Source: Franconibacter helveticus LMG 23732
GTDB lineage: Bacteria > Pseudomonadota > Gammaproteobacteria > Enterobacterales > Enterobacteriaceae
DNA: 33,058 bases
Assembly: GCF_000463115.2 (NCBI RefSeq)
Contig: NZ_AWFX01000038.1
Location: 1 to 33,058, forward strand
Reading direction: 5' to 3'
How positions within the stretch are numbered: the stretch's first letter is position 1; the number at the start of each line of letters is the position of its first letter. The notes beneath the pieces were generated by a model. That model was given only the letters and a program-made list of their open reading frames with translations. It ran no database searches and was not told the DNA's origin. This document shows, one piece after another, positions 26,076 through 33,058 of this stretch. The translations under genes and the position numbers were made by a program.

Positions 26076-27905
26076 TTAAAACTTCGAAGATTTTTCGGGG
26101 ATCAGTGTATCAAATTCATACTTTCCATCAGGTAACACCTTCAGGCTTACAGTGCTGTTTGTTTTGGCACTATATACATGAATTAAATCGTACCCTCCAC
26201 GGACAGAAGAACTAGGAATTATAGGGCTAATCTGTGTTGCATTTTCTAAAGTTTCTTTGATTGCCGCTTTTGCCTGCTCAACCCCAGCTTTACCTGCTTC
26301 ATAAGGCAAACGCCCTTGTCCGATTTTAGTCCCCAATTTCTTATTAATGTTTGCTGATTGTGATGAAAGAAATTCACTAACATCACCTAAATTTTTAACC
26401 TGGGCGGTTTCCTTCCCTGCATTCTTCCCAGCATTCGCTGCCGTCGCCTCTGCCGCTTCCGCTACCTGATCTAAATTACCGCCCTGTTTGGGAACAAGCC
26501 CTGCATCCGTTTCCAGATAAAGCTTTCCATCTGCACCTAATACCTCGGTGTTCCCCGTTTTGGTATTTACAACCCGGCGATAACCCTCCGGTAAACCACC
26601 TGAAGTATTAAACTTCGCACCAACAGAGCCACCTTCAGCATATCCTGCCGGAAGTGAGTTACGCTCAGTTGTACTTGCGAGGATATTACTCACCGTTTCT
26701 TTAGATACTTTCTGTCCCGTCTGCTTTTCAACTGACATCAGCGCGCTTAATTCGGCGAGTTTATCAACGGCTTTCTCACCTATTTTCCCTGTAGCCGCCA
26801 CCCCCAAACCAGCAGGTAGCGCATCCGCCATTCCCGCTTCAGCTGCCCAGATAGAAACCTGGTTGGCGCACAGGACTGGGTTAGCCGCACAGGCAGTCGC
26901 GGCGGCCTGCGCACTTGCCACCAGCGCCGGTGTTACAGCAATTGCCGCCGCGCCAGCCGCGCCGCCTCCTAAGGCTAAAGCAATCGCCTTGTTAACCGCT
27001 TGTCCGCGTTGACACGCCGCACCGCCAGCATCCGTTGCACAGGAAAGAATGTCTTTACCATGCTCCTGAACAAAGGTCGTCTGCCCGGCTTCTGTCCCTC
27101 CCATCAGGTTATTTTCGACGGTTGTTTTACCTGTCTGGGCGCCGGCGATTGCAGTCGCAGAGCTGTCTCCAACCAGACCGCCAGCAAGTCCAGCGGCGAG
27201 CGTAGCCAGAGCGCTTACGTTCTGCTTTTGCTCCTCGCTCAGATCACCGACTTGTTTGTTATACACATCAAGAGCGAGCTTGCCGACAATCTCGCCCGTT
27301 GCCGCACTGGCTGCGGCGGCGGCTGCATCTTTGCCCGTTGCCGCTGCCAGTGCGGCGTTCACTACAGCATGTGCAATAACCTTTGCGGTATCGTCTTTAA
27401 CGTTTTGTCCAATGAGATAGGCGATTTCCGGCGCGGCGGCTCCCGCCAGCGCAGATTTGATGTCACCACCCGCCAGCGCCTGTACTGCCGCTGTCGCAGC
27501 GGAGATACCACGTTGCAGCGCGCTACCCGTGCCATATTGCGCTTCTGCAGTTTTACCCGCCTGATCGGAAATCTCTTTAGCGGTTGGATTAAGCTTGCCA
27601 AGCCCGACCAGCGTCTCCTTCGCCGCCTTCAGCGCTTGCGGATCCTTCTTCGCTTTCTCTTTGGCAATTTCTCCATTTGTCCGGACGATATCCGCTACCT
27701 GACCGCCAATCTCGCCAATCAGCTGCGCGGTCTGCAGGCGGTTCTGCTCTTTCTCTTTGTCAAATATCGGGCTGATGCTGTCGTTGGCGTGTTCCGTATC
27801 ACGGCTTAAGTTCGCCAGGTCCTGCTGCTGGTTCGCCTGGTCGCGAATGGTGATGGCGCCATCCGCCACCGCAGACTGCGTCGTGCCTTCAGCGTGACCG
27901 CTGCC
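26076..27905 (-). CDS. 5'-truncated CdiA fragment: pre-toxin (VENN) domain plus unassigned C-terminal toxin
   Basis: CdiA-type 3' fragment. Homology starts at [13 protein letters not shown] (about 27899) and continues with [22 protein letters not shown], Ala/Gly-rich repeats and the VENN motif (27108-27119), which in enterobacterial CdiA divides the common stalk from the variable toxin. About 340 residues follow: a linker, then a final domain with LGTKIGQGRLPYEAG, GGYDLIHVYSAKTNSTVSLK and FDTLIPEKSSKF. Its family is not recognised; a small RNase is a guess. There is no signal peptide or haemagglutinin part, and the open frame runs on to 27998 only through antisense symE sequence. It can act only if expressed from elsewhere or recombined onto a full cdiA. 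The immunity gene follows at once. Confidence 0.8.
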   Translation of the reverse strand, partial: GSGHAEGTTQSAVADGAITIRDQANQQQDLANLSRDTEHANDSISPIFDKEKEQNRLQTAQLIGEIGGQVADIVRTNGEIAKEKAKKDPQALKAAKETLVGLGKLNPTAKEISDQAGKTAEAQYGTGSALQRGISAATAAVQALAGGDIKSALAGAAAPEIAYLIGQNVKDDTAKVIAHAVVNAALAAATGKDAAAAAASAATGEIVGKLALDVYNKQVGDLSEEQKQNVSALATLAAGLAGGLVGDSSATAIAGAQTGKTTVENNLMGGTEAGQTTFVQEHGKDILSCATDAGGAACQRGQAVNKAIALALGGGAAGAAAIAVTPALVASAQAAATACAANPVLCANQVSIWAAEAGMADALPAGLGVAATGKIGEKAVDKLAELSALMSVEKQTGQKVSKETVSNILASTTERNSLPAGYAEGGSVGAKFNTSGGLPEGYRRVVNTKTGNTEVLGADGKLYLETDAGLVPKQGGNLDQVAEAAEATAANAGKNAGKETAQVKNLGDVSEFLSSQSANINKKLGTKIGQGRLPYEAGKAGVEQAKAAIKETLENATQISPIIPSSSVRGGYDLIHVYSAKTNSTVSLKVLPDGKYEFDTLIPEKSSKF

Positions 27906-28195
27906 GCACAACTGAAGCGCCGCAACCCACCACCCGCTGCGTGTTCTACAGCCGGGCCGTGCGTGATGTGATATTTTTACGCTGCGAGTGGATACCACAG
28001 GCGGGATTTACCGACGGGATGCCGGTAAAAATCAGGGTGATGCCCGACTGCATTGTTATCACTACCCGGAACAGCCGCGAACTGTGGGGATGCGCCGAGG
28101 GGTTGAGCGTGACTTACGTCAACAGGCCAAAAATGCCCCAGTGGTTTAAGACCTTCCCAGGCGCGCTGAACGACACCGACGATTTGCTGGCGTAA
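27720..28195. repeat. Duplicated cdiA'/symE junction cassette, copy 1
   Basis: This stretch and 30245-30723 are near-identical over about 475 bp and cross the same fused boundary: truncated CdiA reading left and truncated SymE reading right. For example GTTCGCCTGGTCGCGAATGG and CTGAAGCGCCGCAACCCACC occur in both. Homology extends further into the CdiA pre-toxin part, more diverged. Confidence 0.85.
27902..28195 (+). pseudogene. symE-like toxin gene, 5'-truncated (copy 1)
   Basis: Open frame coding [18 protein letters not shown], then GFTDGMPVKIRVMPDCIVIT, which matches the SymE core (GFTTGMPVxVKVMxGCIVLT) of the SOS-induced SymE family of E. coli. The native start is missing: upstream sequence turns into antisense CdiA. 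An internal GTG at 27941 could start an 84-aa protein (to the stop at 28193-28195). It lies back to back with the CdiA fragment and ends 76 bp before the convergent immunity gene. No SymR-type antisense RNA could be identified. Confidence 0.7.
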
Positions 28196-28238
28196 AAGCG
28201 CGGGAACGGGCACTTTGCCTGACGGCTGGTAGCTAGAT

Positions 28239-28262
28239 CCCGGCCACTCTTCAGTGGCCGGG
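28239..28262. other. Hairpin between symE copy 1 and the convergent immunity gene
   Basis: Perfect 10-bp stem CCCGGCCACT/AGTGGCCGGG with loop CTTC. There is no convincing T-run on either strand, so termination is uncertain. Its position equals that of the clear terminator after symE copy 2. Confidence 0.55.
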
Positions 28263-28271
28263 AGATTTCAA

Positions 28272-28658
28272 CTAGTTTTTGGGTATATAGTCAGGATCTT
28301 CTTCATCACTATCCCAAAATTGATTTGGTATTGCGTACTCTCCATCTTTTATTACAGGGCACCATCCAAAATCATTATAAAAAACATAAAGATCAACCAC
28401 TTCATAGCTATCTTTTGTCTTCTTGTTTAACGTTATCAAAGCGGGCTCATTGTGGGTATAAGCCCCGCCAGCTTTCGCTATTGCTCGCTCTTCTAAGCGT
28501 TGTCGATCCCATTCATGCATAATCCCCGCCGTGCATGGGACAACCGTAGAAAAGATAACTTCGAACTTATCAGCCACTTTAATAGTGCAAGGTATGTTCT
28601 TCTGTTCTGGTAGCAGCCCAGTTATCAAATTATCTGGGAAATTAATTTCTAATATCAT
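28272..28658 (-). CDS. Presumed immunity protein for the papain-like toxin (module 2)
   Basis: A 128-aa acidic protein (MILEINFPDNLITGLLPEQ ... DSDEEDPDYIPKN), A/T-rich compared with the core genes. The ATG at 28658 overlaps the stop of the restored toxin frame by 4 bp (ATGA), the classic toxin-immunity coupling; a TTG three codons upstream is less likely. The family is not recognised. It remains intact although its toxin is frameshifted, as expected if immunity is kept after toxin loss. Confidence 0.76.
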   Translation of the reverse strand: MILEINFPDNLITGLLPEQKNIPCTIKVADKFEVIFSTVVPCTAGIMHEWDRQRLEERAIAKAGGAYTHNEPALITLNKKTKDSYEVVDLYVFYNDFGWCPVIKDGEYAIPNQFWDSDEEDPDYIPKN

Positions 28659-30430
28659 TTTTGCCAACTTTTGGGGACAACAACTTCCCCTGTAAAATTT
28701 TTCTCGAATGTGCTAATAGGGCTAAAATATTGCTTACCCCAGGGATCTCTTATTGCTACAACTGATATACCATTTCGTGTTGTAACGCCATCTACAACAA
28801 CGAAGTGAGAAAAACTGCTGCCTCCGGTTTTATCAGCAATACGAGCAATGACAGGCGTACCATTAGCAGTGTAGCGAGATAAATCGCTAACGCCTCGGTT
28901 ACCCCATGCAACAGCATTAACCCCTTCCGATTTTAATATATTGGAGACTTGTAATGATGTTATGCCTCCTGGTGTAGGGGGGTATTGGAGATTAAACTAA
29001 CAATATCCACAGGTTTACCCATTGTATCCAATACCATTCCGCATGAATTATGACCACATGTCGGTAATGCCCCCTGATTGACAACAGTCCTATCACCATT
29101 GCGTGAAAGAGCATCATCTAATAATGGATGCCTACTGCCAGCCATTCCCGCAACATCATCCGCTACATTAGTGGCAGTTCCTTTTCCCGTTGAAGCGGTG
29201 TTAGTTGATTTTCCTCCCGGCAAAATCTTGGCGGGTATAAAAGCACCAGATATTACCCCTGCAACATTCTCCAGCGCCTTTTGATCTCCATTGGCCGCCT
29301 TAATAGCCGTGGATTTGATCCCTTCCCACGCATCACCATTTATGATGCCATCCAGCACTTTCGCTGCCGCTGCATCCTTTTTAGCAATATCACTTTTCGC
29401 CTGGCTACAGTAACTGTCCCCGGTTGCACAGGTAGCCAGCGCCGCTATTAAATCAAACGCCGTATCGCCGCCCAGCATCGCCAGATCACCGGTTTCACTG
29501 GCCAGATTAACCAGACCATTGGCGAGCTGGGAAGCGGTGTTTTCACCCAGCTTATCCCTGATCTGTTCTTTCCACCATTCAGCGCTTTCTTTCAATGACT
29601 CCCGGCCCTTATCCCCGGCCAGCGAGTTATTCTCAACCGCATTTTTCCCGGTCTGCGCACCCGCCAGCGCGCTTGCCGTGTTGTCGCCAGCTAAGCCGCC
29701 AGCAAGGCCTGCCGCAAGTGTTGCGAGCGCGCTGATCTTTTGTTTTTCCTCTTCGCTAAGCTGCGACGCCGTTTTGCCCGGGTACATCTCTGCCATTAAC
29801 GCGCGGGCCGCCAGCTCGCCGGAAGCCGCGCCCGCCGCGCCTGCCAGCCCGTTGCCGCCGGAAAGCTCAGCGACTACGCCGCCGACGATGGCATGGGCAA
29901 TGGCATTAGCCGCAATGTTGTCTTCCCCAACCTGCTTTTTGACCTGCTCTGCCAGGTAAGGCGCCGCTGCCCCTGCCAGCGCCGCGTTCATATTGCCGCC
30001 AGCGAGTCCGGTTAATGCCGCTGTTGCCGCCTGAATGCCGCGCTGCAAATCGCTGCCGGTGCCGGACTTCGCCAGCTCATCTTTGTATTCTGGCGAGTTT
30101 TTCAGCTGGTCCAGCCATTGCTGACGCTTTTCTTCCGTGGCATTTGCCGGAAGTTCGCCATATTTATCCTTCGCTTTTTGCAGCGCGTTTAACTCACCCT
30201 GCGTTTTAACGATGTCAGACACCTGGCTGCCGATTTCCCCCATCAGCTGCACGGTTTGCAGGCGGTTCTGTTCCTTCTCTTTGTTGAAGATGGGGCTGAT
30301 GGCGTCGTTGGCGTTTTCCACATCGCGGCTCAGGTCCGCCACATTCTGCTGCTGGTTCGCCTGGTCGCGAATGGTGATGGCGCCATCCCACCGCAGACTG
30401 CGTCGTGCCTTCGGCGTGGCTGCTGCCGCA
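28655..30430 (-). pseudogene. CdiA fragment with papain/C39-like cysteine protease toxin, frameshifted
   Basis: Pre-toxin part ([22 protein letters not shown] ... VENN at 29626-29637), then a toxin that starts [20 protein letters not shown]. The first frame stops at 28960, just after VSLISNTP. Moving one base at a run of six C (28977-28982, read on the minus strand) restores [27 protein letters not shown] and VAIRDPWGKQYF, ending PKSWQK at 28655. The Cys (CGHNSCG), His (FSHF) and Asp (RDPW) are the expected catalytic set of papain-fold/C39-type peptidase toxins. A seven-C run would give one continuous frame. Near 30386-30391 a further 2-nt deletion separates the fragment from [10 protein letters not shown], so the 5' end is also broken. 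Two independent lesions suggest decay. Confidence 0.78.
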
Positions 30431-30723
30431 CAACTGAAGCGCCGCAACCCACCACCCGCTGTGAGTTCTACAGCCGGGCCGTGCATAAGGCGATATTTTT
30501 ACGCGGCGAGTGGATACTGCACGCGGGATTTACTGACGGGATGCCGGTTAAGATACGGGTGATGTCGGACTGCATCGTTATCACCACCCGGAACAACCGC
30601 GAGCTATACGGCTGCGCAGAGGGGTTGAGCGTGACTTACGTCAACAGGTCAAAAATGCCCCAGTGGTTTAAGACCTTCCCAGGCGCACTTAACGACACCG
30701 GCAATGTGCCGGTGATCAAGCGC
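30245..30723. repeat. Duplicated cdiA'/symE junction cassette, copy 2
   Basis: Second copy of the cassette described for 27720-28195. It differs by scattered substitutions and by a 2-nt deletion (CATCCCACCGC against CATCCGCCACCGC) near 30386-30391. Confidence 0.85.
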
Positions 30724-30744
30724 GGGGACGGGCGTTTTGGGTAA
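30429..30744 (+). pseudogene. symE-like toxin gene, 5'-truncated (copy 2)
   Basis: Same SymE core as copy 1: [40 protein letters not shown] and YVNRSKMPQWFKTFPGALND. Here the C-terminus extends to GDGRFG before the stop at 30744. The frame upstream runs into antisense CdiA without the native start. Amino-acid differences from copy 1 are few and concentrated outside the core, so the two copies either shared selection or are recent duplicates. A strong terminator follows. Confidence 0.7.
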
Positions 30745-30754
30745 GGTCTGATAA

Positions 30755-30792
30755 AACGATCCCGGCGCAGGGGCCGGGATCGTTCATTTTTT
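30755..30792. terminator. Bidirectional terminator between symE copy 2 and the next immunity gene
   Basis: Perfect 12-bp stem AACGATCCCGGC/GCCGGGATCGTT (30755-30766 with 30773-30784) with a 6-nt loop, then CATTTTTT on the plus strand. On the minus strand the stem is followed by TTATCAG, a weaker signal. Confidence 0.8.
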
Positions 30793-31116
30793 AGTATATG
30801 ACTCTGGAAGCCTGTAACCCTCTGGAATATCTGGCCATGAATCATGTTTATTGATCAATATAGCATCGTCAATAATATCCTGATAAAGATTAGAGAGATT
30901 TAAAGAAGCTATTCTGACCCTGGTTAGTGCACATTGAATAGCTATTTTGTCATTTTTCTCTATCGTCTGACTTAACAACTTCACTGCTGATTTAAACTCA
31001 TTGGCATAACCATCATAATTTTCAGATGAATAAAAAATATTCAGTTCTTCCTGAGTGTTTTTATCAGGTGAGATCATCGTAAAGCAACATTTAAGCTCTT
31101 TAAGAATATCAATCAT
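30784..31116 (-). CDS. Presumed immunity protein for the colicin E3-like toxin (module 3)
   Basis: A 110-aa helix-rich protein (MIDILKELKCCFTMISPDKN ... PDIPEGYRLPESYTKK). Its ATG overlaps the toxin stop by 4 bp (AAATGATT). Small size and coupling indicate an immunity role; no family is recognised, and it does not look like the beta-sheet Im3 protein of colicin E3. The 3' end reaches into the terminator stem. A/T-rich compared with core genes. Confidence 0.75.
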   Translation of the reverse strand: MIDILKELKCCFTMISPDKNTQEELNIFYSSENYDGYANEFKSAVKLLSQTIEKNDKIAIQCALTRVRIASLNLSNLYQDIIDDAILINKHDSWPDIPEGYRLPESYTKK

Positions 31117-31649
31117 TTAAGTTTTCTTCCTTCCGCATCTTTAGTCTTTGATTCATTAATTGTTCCATCCAGATTCAGTACAACCCTAAAATTCCCTCTT
31201 TTATCAAAAACTTCAATGTGATTCTTATGCTGCCCATCCAGATAAAATTGGTCACCTTTCTTAATATAGTCTCTAATATCTCCGGTGGCTTTATAAACAC
31301 TTTGTCCCTGGTATTGTTGACTTGATTTTTGTGCAGTATTTTTGACATCGCTACCGAATCCGGGTTGTTTCAGGAATTCATTCATATTCCCGACAGCTCC
31401 CTGATTAGGTTGATATTTTCCACCTTTATTAATCCCGGCAGCGATGCCTGCTGCACTGGTTCCAATTGTCTGCGCTAATGAATTAACGGCAAGTTGTTTC
31501 GCTTCCGACGAATCACCGGACATCAGCGCATTGTGAATCGCTGCATTTCTGTCCGCTTCAAGTTGCGGCAGCACCGCCTGAAGATAAGCCCATTCCTGCT
31601 TTTCTTTTGTTGTCAGATTGCCAGTGTTATGAAGCTTATCATTAAGGCT
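31113..31649 (-). pseudogene. Orphan toxin fragment with colicin E3-like cytotoxic domain
   Basis: Open frame bounded upstream by a TAG (31650-31652), without a plausible start. It begins SLNDKLHNTGNLTTKEKQEW, has a linker (SSEAKQLAVNSLAQTIGTSA) and ends with YKATGDIRDYIKKGDQFYLD followed by GQHKNHIEVFDKRGNFRVVL. The Asp, His and Glu in LDGQHKNHIEVF are placed much like the catalytic D-x2-H-x3-E of colicin E3 (with one extra residue before Glu), which cuts 16S rRNA at the decoding site. CdiA of Enterobacter cloacae has a known toxin of this fold. There is no VENN or pre-toxin part, so it is a displaced C-terminal end that would need recombination onto a cdiA stalk. The immunity gene overlaps the stop. 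Confidence 0.68.
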
Positions 31650-31680
31650 CTATATTCTACCGCCTTTTTAATTTTAAGCA

Positions 31681-31699
31681 GAGCCTGAAAAACAGGCTC
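31681..31699. other. Short hairpin in the gap between modules 3 and 4
   Basis: Perfect 7-bp stem GAGCCTG/CAGGCTC with loop AAAAA. The surrounding sequence is A/T-rich, but there is no clear T-run, so it may be a weak terminator after the module 4 immunity gene. No gene lies in 31650-31743. Confidence 0.4.
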
Positions 31700-31743
31700 A
31701 TTTATAAATAAAGAATATTATATATTAGCTTAATCATTTAATC

Positions 31744-32061
31744 TTAAGCGCAACGAGACGCCAACCTCTGCGAGTACTTTCTCGACTTCATGAAAAAAAA
31801 CATTGCTTCATCTGGAGGATTGTTTTTGAAATATATTTCAATTCTTTTTTTGGCATCTTTATGAACTCCAGGAAAATTAGACTTTATTTCCCCTCCTTCT
31901 ATAAATCTAATGTATGAGTTTATTTTCTCCTGCAACTTATACAAATGTTCATTAGTTGCGCTCCCCCATGCCAGATGATCAGATATAGCCAGACTAACAA
32001 CGTCTGGCTCGTTTTCAGGTATCCCCATAAAATCTATCTTATTGATATCTTCTACTGACAT
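31744..32061 (-). CDS. DUF6572-like protein, presumed immunity protein of module 4
   Basis: A 105-aa protein beginning MSVEDINKIDFMGIPENEPD, then VVSLAISDHLAWGSATNEHLYKLQEKINSYIRFIEGG. The pattern ID-F-G ... LxISDHLxW ... LQEKINxYxxFIE agrees with my memory of the DUF6572 family, found next to polymorphic toxins. It starts 2 bp after the nuclease toxin stop with AAAGG upstream. The immunity role is inferred from position; the family assignment is from memory of the pattern. Confidence 0.76.
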   Translation of the reverse strand: MSVEDINKIDFMGIPENEPDVVSLAISDHLAWGSATNEHLYKLQEKINSYIRFIEGGEIKSNFPGVHKDAKKRIEIYFKNNPPDEAMFFFMKSRKYSQRLASRCA

Positions 32062-32063
32062 AT

Positions 32064-32774
32064 TTAACCTTTGCCTTTATCTGGTCTTACCACGTTAATT
32101 TTAGTAGGTGGAATTACAGTTCCACTTTCAAAACCGGGCTTACCCGCTCCAGAAATCACTCCACCATGCTTCTCAATTTCAGGATAGCCAATTTTCTGAT
32201 TAGGTGTCGGCGGCGCTGTTGCCGAGCTTTTACATTCAATACAGAAGATGTTCCCATCACTATCTTTAGTCATTATATCCACTCTGACATTCACCCCGCT
32301 TCCGGTTTTTATTGTAACCTCACGCGCCGTATCGGTCATTCCCTTGGCATATTCTTGAAATTTGCTATCTTCAAAAGCTTTTCCTTGTTCGTAATTCTGA
32401 CGAATTTGATTAACCGGATTTAACGAGGGTATGGCATTTTTTGAAGTATTATCAAATGTATAATAACTGCCATTATTGTTATAGATAACATTGCCTAAAA
32501 GTTCTGTCTTCCCTGAATTAGTATAGATTCCACCTTTGGGGCCGATCACATTGCTGTTACCTGTCGGCGTATAACCAGAAGGTAATGGACCTACAGATCT
32601 AATCGGAACACCTCCGGGACCAATGCCTAGAGTACCGGGAATAGGATAACCGTCATCATCAAGAAGAGGCCCTAATCCAGGGATAGCTTTGATTACTTTT
32701 ACAAGACGGTTACCGTGTTCTCTTTCTAATTCTTCATCATCATGGCCTGGATTTAATAAATTATTCTCAACCGA
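32064..32774 (-). pseudogene. Toxin part of a CdiA fragment, PD-(D/E)xK nuclease-like, out of frame with its pre-toxin part
   Basis: In this frame the sequence starts with the VENN motif itself (32760-32771), then NPGHDDEELEREHGNRLVKV, a Gly/Pro-rich linker (IPGLGPLLDDDGYPIPG) and a nuclease-like domain. The candidate catalytic core is VRVDIMTKDSDGNIFCIECKS: Asp, then Glu-Cys-Lys (ECK) twelve or so residues later, as in PD-(D/E)xK nucleases. A glutamate further upstream (GKAFEDSKF) could complete the site. A DNase activity is inferred. The pre-toxin part upstream is in another frame because of a missing base in a run of four A (minus strand) at 32776-32779; five would join both parts as GKNSVENN. 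The downstream part from GTG/ATG-like codons (about 32549) could be made alone only with a new start. Confidence 0.72.
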
Positions 32775-33058
32775 ATTTTCCCTGCCTGCGCACCGGTTAA
32801 CACACCGGCGCTGCTGTCTCCGGCAATGCCGCCAGCAAGCCCTGCTGCAAGCGTTGAGAAAGCGCTGATGGTCTGCTTCTCTTCTTCGGTCAGGTCCGCT
32901 GCGCTTTTGCCCGGGAACATCTGCGCCAGCAAGATTTTAGCTGCCTGTTCCCCTGCCACCGCACCGGCAGCGCCTGCCAGAGCGTTGCGTCCCTGAAGCT
33001 CCGCCACGACGGCTCCGGCGATGGCATGGGCAATCGCTTTACTGCCCTCGTCCAGGTT
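32753..33058 (-). pseudogene. CdiA pre-toxin domain, partial (continues past the window edge)
   Basis: The frame is open from the right edge (NLDEGSKAIAHAIAGAVVAE ...) and has the same Ala/Gly-rich pre-toxin repeats as the other two CdiA fragments: QMFPGKSAADLTEEEKQTIS, then [16 protein letters not shown] and LTGAQAGK. After AGK it goes out of frame (IRLRIIY, stop at 32753) because of the single-base loss described for the toxin part. This is the third copy of the pre-toxin backbone in the window, and the parental cdiA may lie further right. Confidence 0.78.

Noticed and set aside
28977-28982. Programmed ribosomal frameshift at the C-run
   Set aside because: No slippery heptamer with a downstream pseudoknot and no internal Shine-Dalgarno spacing was evident; decay, slippage or sequencing error explains it better.
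30429-30744. A functional symE gene with SOS control
   Set aside because: No LexA box or native start is visible upstream; the frame fades into antisense CdiA, so it is reported as truncated.
1-33058. CRISPR array, tRNA genes or insertion sequences
   Set aside because: No regularly spaced direct repeats, tRNA-like cloverleaf with a TTCGANTC arm, transposase frame or IS-type terminal inverted repeats were recognised by eye.

Overview
The window looks like a chromosomal segment of a member of the Enterobacteriaceae. Genes from position 297 to 17050 keep the E. coli minute 89-90 order (rrn - murI - btuB - trmA - yijD - fabR - sthA - oxyR/oxyS - arg cluster - ppc), and their products can be aligned from memory almost end to end with E. 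coli proteins. Two differences from E. coli stand out. A short-type argG lies between argB and argH (argCBGH), and a hemin-uptake operon follows ppc. This combination would fit Cronobacter or a close relative; the genus is inference.

Layout. 1-300: promoters and leader of an rRNA operon transcribed leftwards off the window edge (no 16S sequence is inside). 297-4794: cell-wall precursor (murI), vitamin B12 receptor (btuB) with its cobalamin riboswitch, tRNA methyltransferase (trmA) and yijD. 4805-8155: fatty-acid regulator fabR, transhydrogenase sthA, peroxide regulator oxyR and the sRNA oxyS. 8223-14055: arginine biosynthesis, argCBGH leftwards and argE rightwards, from a shared control region with two ARG boxes. 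14244-17050: an ERIC repeat just upstream of ppc, then ppc. 17122-23190: hmuRSTUV, a tightly coupled, probably Fur-controlled hemin receptor/ABC importer operon. 23412-23699: a SelW/Rdx-type CxxC protein.

From about 23.7 kb rightwards the DNA is accessory. First comes a phage P4/P1-like remnant: a 157-aa protein preceded by a leader that folds like a C4 antisense RNA, with a loop complementary to that gene's ribosome binding site. Then comes a leftward array of contact-dependent growth inhibition (CDI) remnants: CdiA pre-toxin (VENN) fragments carrying different C-terminal toxins, each followed by a small presumed immunity gene. Four toxin types are visible: an unassigned one, a papain/C39-like cysteine protease, a colicin E3-like RNase and a PD-(D/E)xK nuclease. 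Two of the CdiA fragments are fused back to back with oppositely oriented, 5'-truncated symE-like genes at the same junction, which points to a duplicated cassette. Two modules carry single-base homopolymer frameshifts and one a 2-nt deletion, while the adjacent core genes are intact. The array continues beyond the right edge.

The most interesting part is 24.2-33 kb: the C4-like RNA switch and the mosaic, partly decayed toxin/immunity array.
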